Part shown: in pieces, positions 24,254 to 32,060 of the stretch | How positions within the stretch are numbered: position 1 is the stretch's first letter | How the letters are laid out: every line of letters starts with the position of its first letter | Source: JBQTKD01 sp052389435 | GTDB taxonomy: Bacteria; Actinomycetota; Actinomycetes; Sporichthyales; Sporichthyaceae | Direction of reading: 5' to 3' | Assembly (NCBI GenBank): GCA_052389435.1 | Contig: JBQTIB010000015.1 | Coordinates: 1-64,000 of the forward strand | Length of the DNA: 64,000 nt | Notes under the pieces: generated by a model | Seen by the model: the letters and a program-made list of their open reading frames with translations, nothing else | Databases searched by the model: none | What the model was told of the DNA's origin: nothing | Translations under genes and position numbers: made by a program

Positions 24254-25531
24254 ATGTACCGCATCCACGGCGGAATTTTCGCCAGCGACGCCGCCTTCGA
24301 CGACGGGCTCGACGTTCAACGCGCGCTCATCTCCGAGGCCCTCGACTGCGAACGGGACAAGGCCCGCGCCGAGGGCCGCCTCTACACGGCGCTGGCGGCC
24401 CTGAACCGCGACTGCGCCCGCCGCGCCGGCGAGGACGACGGACTCTACGAACGGCTCCTGCGCTCGGCCTACGAGGAACTCGCACTCGCCTCGGCTTCCT
24501 CGCCCGACCACACCGCAGGAACCCTCCACCAGGCCGCCGAACTCCAGTCCCGTCTCCCGCGCACCTTCGCCGCCCTGCGCGCCGGGGACATCGGCCTGTA
24601 CAAGGCGCAGGCCATGCTCAACGCAGCCATCACCCTGACCGTCGAACAGTGCCTGCAGTACGAAGAAGGCCTGCTCCCCACCGCCGCGGACCTACCGCCG
24701 GCCAAGCTGCGCCGCATCGCCGCCAAACTCGTCCGCCGCATCGACAAGAGCACCGCCAAGAAGCGCGAGAAGAAGGCCCGCGAAGACCGCCGCGTCTGGC
24801 TCACCCCCGGCGAAGACGGCACCTACTGGTTCGGCGCCCAACTCCCCGCCGAACAGGCCGTCGCGATCTTCGGCGTCATCGACACCCTCGCCAAGGCCAC
24901 CAAACCCGCCCTCGAACCCGGCGACAACCGCACGATCGATGCCCTCCGCGCGGACACCTTCGTCGACCTGATCCTCAACCCCAATGGCGAATCCCGCGTC
25001 AAGTACGAGATGCGCGTCCTGGCCCCCGCCGGCACTCTGCTCGGCCTGAACGACCAGGACGGGCACCTACCGGGCCACGGACCGATCCCCGCCGAGATCT
25101 GCCGCGAACTCGCCGCCGACTCCACCTGGCGCCGCATCCTGACCGACCCGGACACCTCCCACGTCCTCGACGTCGGCGCCCACGTCCGCGAACCCTCGGC
25201 CCGGATGCGCGAATACATCGAAGCCCGCGACCAGCGCTGCCGCTGGCCCGGCTGTCACCGTCAAGCCCACAAGGCCGACCTCGATCACACCGTCATGGTC
25301 ACCATGGGCGGCCTGACCATCCGGATCAACCTCTCCGCCTTGTGCGAACGGCATCACATCGTCCGCCACCTCCCCGGTTGGAAAGTGACCCAAGACCCCG
25401 ACGGCTCCGGCGCGCTGACCTGGACCACCCCCACCGGCCGGATCTACCGCACCCGGCCACCAACCCCGCTCGGGGACGAAGCCGAACTCACGAGCATCAA
25501 GCTCCCCGAATACGACGAGTGCCCGTTCTAA
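24254..25531 (+). CDS. HNH endonuclease, DUF222/13E12-repeat family
   Basis: 425-residue protein. The N-terminal three quarters are the DUF222 helical domain ('AAELQSRLPRTFAALRAGDIG', 'VWLTPGEDGTYWFGAQLPAE'). The C-terminus is an HNH nuclease: 'RCRWPGCHRQAHKADLDHTV' then 'NLSALCERHHIVRH', with zinc-type cysteines and the catalytic His. These 13E12 genes are multicopy and mobile-like in actinomycetes; their role is unknown. ATG 24254 is favoured over TTG 24233 because of the leaderless promoter. The AT-rich upstream DNA contrasts with the GC-rich gene. A degenerate relative lies at 54391-54614. Confidence 0.88.
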   Translation: MYRIHGGIFASDAAFDDGLDVQRALISEALDCERDKARAEGRLYTALAALNRDCARRAGEDDGLYERLLRSAYEELALASASSPDHTAGTLHQAAELQSRLPRTFAALRAGDIGLYKAQAMLNAAITLTVEQCLQYEEGLLPTAADLPPAKLRRIAAKLVRRIDKSTAKKREKKAREDRRVWLTPGEDGTYWFGAQLPAEQAVAIFGVIDTLAKATKPALEPGDNRTIDALRADTFVDLILNPNGESRVKYEMRVLAPAGTLLGLNDQDGHLPGHGPIPAEICRELAADSTWRRILTDPDTSHVLDVGAHVREPSARMREYIEARDQRCRWPGCHRQAHKADLDHTVMVTMGGLTIRINLSALCERHHIVRHLPGWKVTQDPDGSGALTWTTPTGRIYRTRPPTPLGDEAELTSIKLPEYDECPF

Positions 25532-25538
25532 CGGAACG

Positions 25539-27155
25539 TCAGATTGTTCTGTTCCCCGTACCGGCTCGTCGTCGGCGCCAGAAGAGCCCGAGCCCCAGTG
25601 CCGCGGCGCCGGCGGCCGCTCCGCCGACCGCCGCAGCCTTCGGCGACTCCTCGTTCTCGCTTGCCACGACCACGCCCGATCCGCCGTCGCCCGCGGCGGC
25701 TTCTTCTCGCTCGAGTTCGAAGCCGCCGGAGGCGGCGGCAACAACGGCGTTGGTCGCCGCCAGCCGAAGATCGGGCAGGTCGGTCGCGCCGTCCGTCCCG
25801 CCGGCAGACATGCGTGCGTCGTCGAAGTTGACGGCCTGATCGCCGACGACCGCGAACTTCCATCCCGGGCCGGCAACGCCCCGGTCGAGTTCGCGCAGCG
25901 AACGGTCCACACGGATCAGATCGGGGTCGGCCTCGCCGGATCCACTGCCGTTGCGGACGAGCAGGTCGCCGTCGGCGGTCCAGCCGAATCCGGTGACGTG
26001 TTCGCGCGCCTGCCACGTGCCCAGGACCTTCTCTCTCGCCAGATCGAGGGTCGTGAGCCGCCGCACGTCGAGGTCGGCCGCGTAGTACGCGGCGGTCCGC
26101 CCGTCGGGTGAGACCTGCACCTCGAACGGCTTGGACTCCAGTTCGATGGTCCGCTGCGTGCGCCCCTGGAAGTCGATGAGGGTCAGCGCCGCGGTCTTGC
26201 CATGTTCGGAGGCGAGGAGATAACCCGTCGGCAACACGGCCACGGAGCCGTCGAACTTGTCGGGACTCGCGAGCGCGCCGAGCTCCCGCTCGACGGTTCC
26301 GTCGGAGGTGACGGTGAAGAATCGAGTGCCGGCCGACGGGCCGTGGTCGCTGAAGAGAACGTCCACCGAGGTTGCGTCGACGTTGGCACACCGCAAGGCG
26401 AGGGTCTCGGGAACCGAAATCGCGGGCAGCTCGACGGTGCGCTTCACCGCCAGGGTGCGCGAGTCGTGCACGGTGAGCTCAAGCCGCCGATTCTCCTCGT
26501 AGGGTCCGCTGCGCCGCCCGACGCTGACGACCGACGTCCCGCCCGGGCACGAGGCAATCGCGGTTCCTGTGCCGGACTTCCCGTCCCATGCGACGGTGTT
26601 GCCCGTGGCGTCCAACGCGACCACGCGGCTACCGCCGTACCCGCCCGCGGCGTAGGCGACGGGAGTTCCGCCCTCGACGGCCTTCGGTTTTCCGTCGATC
26701 CGTGCCAGCACCTCCCCGAGATCGAGGTGCGCGCAGATCACCTCGGACCACCTTCCGTTCCCGCCCTGGAAAGCGGTTGCGGCGACGCCGTCGGTCAGCA
26801 CCTGCTGACCGCCCATGGGGCTGGACGGGACCTCAAGCTTCTCCGGCAGGTCCTCGCCGATCTGCGCCAGAACCCGAAAGCGGTCGGTGCCGCCGTTCGC
26901 GTCCCCGACCCGGGTCACCACCGCTACCCGATAGCCCCTCTCGAGAATCTCGTCCAGCTTGGGCACCCTGCAGGACAGCGCCTCGGCCGGAGAACTTCCG
27001 ACGATCAACGACCCGGCCACCGCCGCCAATGCGGCACCGGCCGCCCACGATCTACGCACGAGTCTTGGACGCGGCAGCAGCCGGAAACGTTCAGTGCCTG
27101 CGAGGTCGGTGGCCGGCGCGGTCGATCGGTGCGAGTGCACAGCCTCGTCGTTCAC
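25539..27155 (-). CDS. Secreted beta-propeller-like surface protein with C-terminal membrane tail
   Basis: 538 residues with GTG 27155. A basic N-terminus and hydrophobic helix ending 'SSPAEA' (about residues 35-60) form a long signal peptide. The body has repeated short beta units such as 'VALDATGNTVAWDG', 'ALTLIDFQGRTQRTIELES' and 'PDGRTAAYYAADLDVRRL', in the style of WD40/YVTN propellers. Near the C-terminus, 'AAAVGGAAAGAAALGLGLFWRRRRAG' is a transmembrane helix with an arginine stop, anchoring the protein to the membrane. No enzyme motif was found. It is convergent with the HNH gene and downstream of no clear operon. Confidence 0.78.
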   Translation of the reverse strand: MNDEAVHSHRSTAPATDLAGTERFRLLPRPRLVRRSWAAGAALAAVAGSLIVGSSPAEALSCRVPKLDEILERGYRVAVVTRVGDANGGTDRFRVLAQIGEDLPEKLEVPSSPMGGQQVLTDGVAATAFQGGNGRWSEVICAHLDLGEVLARIDGKPKAVEGGTPVAYAAGGYGGSRVVALDATGNTVAWDGKSGTGTAIASCPGGTSVVSVGRRSGPYEENRRLELTVHDSRTLAVKRTVELPAISVPETLALRCANVDATSVDVLFSDHGPSAGTRFFTVTSDGTVERELGALASPDKFDGSVAVLPTGYLLASEHGKTAALTLIDFQGRTQRTIELESKPFEVQVSPDGRTAAYYAADLDVRRLTTLDLAREKVLGTWQAREHVTGFGWTADGDLLVRNGSGSGEADPDLIRVDRSLRELDRGVAGPGWKFAVVGDQAVNFDDARMSAGGTDGATDLPDLRLAATNAVVAAASGGFELEREEAAAGDGGSGVVVASENEESPKAAAVGGAAAGAAALGLGLFWRRRRAGTGNRTI

Positions 27156-27262
27156 GGACCCCACCAGGAATCCATCCGGTACCGACGCCGAAGACGACCT
27201 CCCCCGGATGCCGATCGCCGGCGTCCGAAGGACCGCAACCACGGTTGGTCGCACGCCGCGGC

Positions 27263-28492
27263 TCAGCCGAGCGGGCGGTCCAGTTCCACCACGACGACCT
27301 CGACGTCGTCCGGCCGGTCGCGGGCCGTCCAGCGCCCGTTGCTGCTCGGGAAGTTGTTGTCGTTGGCGATCAGGAGCCGGCGGTCGTCGAGGATCAGCAG
27401 GCTCTCGACCGACTGCAGGGGGAAGGAGAACCGCGGTCCGACGCCGAACTCGCCCGGCCGGGCGGGGCTGGAGATGCCGTGCGGATCGGCGATGTGCAGC
27501 AGGTCCAGCACGAGGGTCTTCGTCAGGTACCCGTCCGGGTCCACCCGTCGCAGGTCGATCAGGTAGATCTTCTTCTGCCTGGCGTCGGCGCCCTGGCCGT
27601 CGTCGCGTTCGATCAGCAGGAACCGGTGGGCGTCGAGGGCGGTGAGATCCCCGATCAGGCCCCCGGGGGTGGCTTCGTCGACCCGGTAGGCCCAGGTCTT
27701 GCCGGTGTACCGCCGCTTCGTCAGATCGAACTGGAACAGGACGCGGCGGCGCGGGTCGGCGTCGGTGGCCAGCGCTCCCTCCAGCATCGGGTAGAGGAAG
27801 AGGCCTGCCGGATCGATCGCCATGCCCTCGAAACCCTTGCTGGCGGGCAGATTCGCGGTCAGCGGGTTGCGACCCGGGTACTGCGGCGAGTGAACCCCCG
27901 GCAGCCGGAACGGCGCTTCGAGCACCTTGCCGGTGGCGTCGGTGTGCAGCAGGAACGGGCCGAACTCCTCCCCGAACCAGAACGTTCCGTCCGGGGCGCG
28001 GCGCACCGACTCGAGGTCGAAGTCCGCGCCGGTCAGCAGCCGGTTCGCGCGCGTCAACTCGAACCCGATGCGCCGGTCCGGATCGCGCAGGGACAGGAAC
28101 TCCGTCACCGCGATCGTCCCGCCGCCGCCGCCGGGAGTGCGCAGGTCCGGGCGCACCCGGTACAGGCGCAGTAGGAAGTCCGCCGAGTTGGCCTTCGACC
28201 CGAAACCGTTGTCGGGCATGGCCCAGTACTCGCCGTCGCCGGCCGCGAGCACCGCGGAGAACCCCGGGATCGGCTGCCCGCCGAACGGTGGCGTGACGCC
28301 GTTGGCGGCCGAGACCTTGGCGCCGGAGGCCGGACCGGCCTGGTAGGCCGTGGCGGCCAGCAGGGCCCGCCCAACGAGCGTCGCGGCCGGCGGGGCGGCG
28401 GTGTCGACCGCCCCGCCCGTGCCCGCGGCCACCCCCGTCAACGCGCAGGCGGCAACCGCCAACCCGCTCGTCCTCGCCCGCCAGTTCGCCAT
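27263..28492 (-). CDS. Secreted phytase-like esterase-domain protein, paralogue 2
   Basis: 409 residues; signal peptide to about residue 35, then the same PF13449-type propeller as the gene at 16754-17968, with strongly conserved 'MPDNGFGSKANSADFLLRLYR', 'TFWFGEEFGPFLLHTDATG' and 'LLIANDNNFPSSNGRW'. The two copies are colinear over their full length, so they arose by duplication. ATG 28492 gives a good signal peptide and has GGGGGAGGAG upstream. Family knowledge suggests a metal-binding phosphoesterase-like activity, unproven here. It lies 107 bp upstream of the surface-propeller gene. Confidence 0.87.
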   Translation of the reverse strand: MANWRARTSGLAVAACALTGVAAGTGGAVDTAAPPAATLVGRALLAATAYQAGPASGAKVSAANGVTPPFGGQPIPGFSAVLAAGDGEYWAMPDNGFGSKANSADFLLRLYRVRPDLRTPGGGGGTIAVTEFLSLRDPDRRIGFELTRANRLLTGADFDLESVRRAPDGTFWFGEEFGPFLLHTDATGKVLEAPFRLPGVHSPQYPGRNPLTANLPASKGFEGMAIDPAGLFLYPMLEGALATDADPRRRVLFQFDLTKRRYTGKTWAYRVDEATPGGLIGDLTALDAHRFLLIERDDGQGADARQKKIYLIDLRRVDPDGYLTKTLVLDLLHIADPHGISSPARPGEFGVGPRFSFPLQSVESLLILDDRRLLIANDNNFPSSNGRWTARDRPDDVEVVVVELDRPLG

Positions 28493-28666
28493 GTGGCTCC
28501 TCCTCCCCCGCCGGAGGGTAGGGACACCGCCTCCTCGCTCGGTCACGCGCGGGTGAACGTCGGGCGACGCACGGACGACGTCGCGAAGCGGCGGCACGCC
28601 TGCCCGGCCGCGGCGCGATCTCGTCGTAGCGTGAGGACGATTCGACGTCTGCCGAGGGGGACCATC

Positions 28667-29122
28667 GTGAGCGCACGCACGCCACTGTTCGGGGTGCTCG
28701 CCCTGACCGTCGCGGCCGCCGTGCTGCCGGCCACGTCCGCCGCCGCAGCCGAGGACCGCTACGAACGGGACTGCACGCACACCGCGGGCGGGGTTCCGCT
28801 GAAGGTGCGACTGACGGTGAAGTTCGCGGAGGCGAAGAGCGACACGATCACCAGGGTGTCCGTCCGGGCGAGCGATGCGAAGGAGACGGGCGGCTACCTC
28901 AACAGGGCCGCGACCGTCTCCGGGGTGCAGATCTTCGTGAAGGGCAAGCCGGGCCGCAAGCTGGACAGAACGAAGAAGTCCGCGCCGTACTCCGTGGCGG
29001 TGCCCGAACGGATCGGGAAGGACGCCTTCAGCGCGACGGCGACCGTCTACTGGAAGCTGACGAAGAAGCGCACCGCCGAGGTGAAGTGCTTCTACCTCAA
29101 CGGCTCCGAGGCCGAGTCGTAG
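28667..29122 (+). CDS. Small secreted protein of unknown function
   Basis: 151 residues. A Sec signal peptide (about residues 1-28, 'LTVAAAVLPATSAAAA') is followed by a basic, beta-rich domain with two cysteines (Cys in 'RDCTHTAGG' and in 'VKCFYLN'), which could form one disulfide. The mature protein is Lys-rich and Thr-rich. GTG 28667 has GAGGGGG upstream. No family was recognised. It is divergent from paralogue 2 and convergent with the SDR gene. Confidence 0.68.
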   Translation: MSARTPLFGVLALTVAAAVLPATSAAAAEDRYERDCTHTAGGVPLKVRLTVKFAEAKSDTITRVSVRASDAKETGGYLNRAATVSGVQIFVKGKPGRKLDRTKKSAPYSVAVPERIGKDAFSATATVYWKLTKKRTAEVKCFYLNGSEAES

Positions 29123-29136
29123 CAGGCGAGCCGGGG

Positions 29137-29889
29137 TTAGAGGAGCGAGAGTCCGCCGTCGATCGGGTGGTGGACACCGGACAGGAACCTGGCCCGGTCC
29201 GAGAGCAGGAACAGCGTCGCGGCGGCGACGTCGTCGAGGCCTGCCATGCGGCCCATCGGATGCGCCTGCTCCCACACCTCGCGGGTGGCGGCGTCGAGCC
29301 CGGCCATCATCGGGCTGTCGACGGGGCCGGGCGCGATCGCGTTGATCCGTACGCCGTGCACCCCGTACTCCATCGCCGCGGTACGGGTCAGGCCGAGGAC
29401 CGCGTGCTTGGCGGCGACGTAGGCACCCATGTGCGGACAGGCGCGCCAGCCGCCGAGCGAGGACACGTTCACGATCGACCCGCCGCCGCGCTTGACCAAC
29501 TCCGGCAGCTGACTGCGCAGACATAGGAAGGTCCCGGTCAGGTTCACGTCGACGACGTGCTGCCAGTCCTTGACCTCGATGTCGGCGACGAGGTTTCCGC
29601 AGCCGCCGACGCCCGCACTGTTGACCGCGAGGTCCAGGCCGCCGAACTCCGCGACCGTCTCCGCGACCGCCGCGTCCACCTCGGCCGGTTCGGCCACGTT
29701 CGCCCGCAGCGCCAGCACCCGCCCGCCGATGCCCTTGGCGACGGCTTCGGCTGCGGCGAAGTCCCGGTCCACCAGCGCGACGCAGGCGCCGGAGGCGGCC
29801 AGCGCCGCGGCCACGGCGGCGCCGATGCCCGATCCCGCGCCGGTCACCAACGCGACGCGGCCGGCGAACTCCCCGGTACCGGCGGTCAT
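29137..29889 (-). CDS. Classical short-chain dehydrogenase/reductase
   Basis: 250-residue NAD(P)(H) oxidoreductase. Seen: 'TGAGSGIG' cofactor loop (about residue 16), 'NSAGVGG' in place of NNAG, catalytic Ser in 'NVSSLGG', 'YVAAKHAVLGL' (Y-x3-K), and 'APGPVDSPM' after beta-6, all of the classical SDR type. The ATG at 29889 leaves an 8-residue lead-in before the Rossmann fold. An aspartate after beta-2 ('VALVDRDF') favours NAD(H). The substrate is unknown. It is preceded by a 139-bp spacer holding a strong terminator. Confidence 0.9.
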   Translation of the reverse strand: MTAGTGEFAGRVALVTGAGSGIGAAVAAALAASGACVALVDRDFAAAEAVAKGIGGRVLALRANVAEPAEVDAAVAETVAEFGGLDLAVNSAGVGGCGNLVADIEVKDWQHVVDVNLTGTFLCLRSQLPELVKRGGGSIVNVSSLGGWRACPHMGAYVAAKHAVLGLTRTAAMEYGVHGVRINAIAPGPVDSPMMAGLDAATREVWEQAHPMGRMAGLDDVAAATLFLLSDRARFLSGVHHPIDGGLSLL

Positions 29890-29978
29890 CCGCGCTCCTC
29901 GGGGAAAAGTTCCGGATGGATCCTGAACGTCCTCCCAGGCTAAACGAGCGACGGGCAAATCGGTCACAAACGCACAAA

Positions 29979-30012
29979 GCGGCCGCGCACCCGGGTGGGG
30001 GTGCGCGGCCGC
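29979..30012. terminator. Perfect 14-bp hairpin downstream of subtilase 1
   Basis: GCGGCCGCGCACCC pairs perfectly with GGGTGCGCGGCCGC around a 6-nt loop, 17 bp past the subtilase stop at 30029. On the plus-strand side it is preceded by AAA. It is a strong candidate for the intrinsic terminator of the protease gene and also insulates the SDR gene. Confidence 0.85.
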
Positions 30013-30028
30013 CGTGGACTGGGTGGGA

Positions 30029-31915
30029 CTAGCGCAGGACGGTGAAGGCGTCCACGTCGACCCAGGTGCTGCTGGCCGAGGAGCCACGGGTTCCCAGCAC
30101 CTTGACGGTGATGGTGTGCTGGCCCGGAGCGAGTGCCGTGGAGAAGACAATTCGCCGAGTCCGGGTGGAACTGGCGTAGAGGTCGACGATGCCGCGGCTC
30201 ACCCCGTCGACGAAGACTTCGGCACGACCGCGGTCGTAGCCCGGAGTGGCCACCCACTGGACCTCAGATCCGATGAAGGTCAGCGAGGCCGTGGCGCCGG
30301 CGGTGCGGGACTGGCGAATCGATCCGCCGAGAGCTCCGGAGACGGACTTGTTCGACCAGGAGGACACGTAGGTGGCCGCGGTCTGCTGGTTCACCACGAC
30401 GGTGCGGGCCGCGCTGGTCGCCCATTCGCCGACGGCACCGGTGGAGTCGGTGGCCCGCACACGCCAGGCGGTCGCGGTACCGGGGCTGACCGACCGGGTG
30501 CCGACGGTCCCGGTGCCGCTGTAGAGCGAGGTCCACGAGCCCGTTCCGCGCTGCTCCTGGAGTTCGTAGCGGGTGATCGCATTTCCATCGACGTCGCTCG
30601 CAGACCAGTTCAGGGTGAGCGTCACCGACGACGAGCCGTGCTGGGTGTTGGCCGCCGGCAGCGCCGCGGTCGGAGCGACGGCGACCGGAGCGCTGCCCGC
30701 GGGCGGCGGAGGCGGCGGCGGGGGCGGCGGGGTCACGGTCCCGGCGACGGTCTGCAGCAGTACGTTGGGCGAACCGAGCAGGCTGGTGACCTTGTTGAGG
30801 ACGGCGCCGCCGATCAGGGCGGAACGGACCTGCGCGGGCGTGGCCGTCGGGTTGGTCTGCAGGTACGCCGCTGCGGCGCCCGCGACGTGCGGCGAGGCCA
30901 TCGAGGTACCCGAGTAGCTCGCGGAAGCGGTGTCCGAGGAGGACACCGCCGACACGATGCTCTGCCCGGGAGCGAACAGGTCCAGGCAGGCGCCCCAGTT
31001 GGAGAAGCTCGCGCGGGCGTCGGTGCTCGTACTCGCGCCGACGGTCAGCGCGGCGGGCGCGCGCGCCGGGGACTGGGTGCACGCGTCGGCGTTGTCGTTG
31101 CCGGCGGCGACGGCGTAGGTCACGCCGGCCGTGATCGAACGGGCAACGGCGTTGTCGAGCGTGGAGTAGGCGCCGCCGCCGAGGCTCATGTTCGCCACCG
31201 ACGGGCCGGATCGGTTGGCGGTGACCCAGTCGACGCCGGCGATGACGCCCGACATCGAGCCGGACCCGTTGCAGTCCAGCACGCGGACCGCGACGAGCTT
31301 GACGCCCTTGGCCACGCCGTACTTGGCGCCGCCGATCGTGCCCGCGACGTGCGTGCCGTGGCCGTCGCAGTCGCTGCTGCCCCTGCCGTCGTTGATGGAG
31401 GTGAAGCCGGGAACGGCCCGGCCGCCGAAGTCGGTGTGGCTGGTGCGGATGCCGGTGTCGATGACGTAGACAGTCACGCCCGCGCCGTTGTTCGTGTAGT
31501 TGTACGTGCTGTTCAGCGGCAGCGAGGCCTGGTCGAGGCGGTCCAGACCCCAGCTCGGCGTAGGGCTCTGCACGTCGCTCTTGCGCACCTCGAGGTCGGG
31601 TTCGACGGAGAGCACCCGCGGGTTGCTCCGCAGTTGCGCGACCTCGGCCGCGTTCATCTTCGCCGAGAAGCCGCGGGCGACGCGGCTATAGCGGTGCCCG
31701 ACCTTCCCGCCGCGCTTGACCACGCCGTTCTGCGCGGCGTCGATCTCCGCCCCCGACGCACTCGAGTCGAAGGTGACGATCCACTGGTCCTTGATCTGCT
31801 TCGGTCCCTTGACGGTCACCGCTACGGCAGGCGCCGTCAACGCCGGCGTTCCGAGCAGCCCGAGCAGCACCACACTCGGAACCGCGATCCGCCGTACTCC
31901 CTTGAAGCCGATCAT
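30029..31915 (-). CDS. Secreted subtilase (S8) with fibronectin-like and C-terminal jelly-roll domains, copy 1
   Basis: 628-residue preproprotease. Order: signal peptide (1-30), I9 inhibitor propeptide (about 40-110, 'QWIVTFDSSASGAEID'), S8 catalytic domain (about 125-385), ten-proline linker, fibronectin-III-like domain ('LNWSASDVDGNAITRYELQE') and a C-terminal sheet domain ending 'DVDAFTVLR'. Triad: Asp in 'YVIDTGIRTSHTDF', His in 'DCDGHGTHVAG', Ser in 'GTSMASPHVAGAA'. ATG 31915 has GGGAGG 7 nt upstream. It is a tandem paralogue of the next gene, and both have the same conserved leader. Confidence 0.93.
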   Translation of the reverse strand: MIGFKGVRRIAVPSVVLLGLLGTPALTAPAVAVTVKGPKQIKDQWIVTFDSSASGAEIDAAQNGVVKRGGKVGHRYSRVARGFSAKMNAAEVAQLRSNPRVLSVEPDLEVRKSDVQSPTPSWGLDRLDQASLPLNSTYNYTNNGAGVTVYVIDTGIRTSHTDFGGRAVPGFTSINDGRGSSDCDGHGTHVAGTIGGAKYGVAKGVKLVAVRVLDCNGSGSMSGVIAGVDWVTANRSGPSVANMSLGGGAYSTLDNAVARSITAGVTYAVAAGNDNADACTQSPARAPAALTVGASTSTDARASFSNWGACLDLFAPGQSIVSAVSSSDTASASYSGTSMASPHVAGAAAAYLQTNPTATPAQVRSALIGGAVLNKVTSLLGSPNVLLQTVAGTVTPPPPPPPPPPAGSAPVAVAPTAALPAANTQHGSSSVTLTLNWSASDVDGNAITRYELQEQRGTGSWTSLYSGTGTVGTRSVSPGTATAWRVRATDSTGAVGEWATSAARTVVVNQQTAATYVSSWSNKSVSGALGGSIRQSRTAGATASLTFIGSEVQWVATPGYDRGRAEVFVDGVSRGIVDLYASSTRTRRIVFSTALAPGQHTITVKVLGTRGSSASSTWVDVDAFTVLR

Positions 31916-32060
31916 GCACAACCTCCCGCGCACCGCTACGGACCTAGAGGTCGCGCGGCGCAAGCCGCGGACACTCCTAGCTTCGGTAGCCGGGCAGTGG
32001 CGCTTGACCGGACGGAGCCGGGCGATTCCGGGTGCGAGGCGGGCAAGCCGCCGGTTATCG
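31916..32060 (-). promoter_or_regulatory. Conserved 5' leader of subtilase 1, candidate structured RNA
   Basis: 145-nt leader. Compared with the leader of subtilase 2 (144 nt), it shares CGATAA, CGGCTTGCCCGC, CCGGAATCGCCC, TCCGGTCAAGCG, CCGAAGC-AGGA and a GC hairpin near the ribosome-binding site, all in the same order and spacing. The upstream end overlaps the stop codon of subtilase 2. This is either a cis-regulatory RNA or a duplicated promoter region. Confidence 0.5.
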
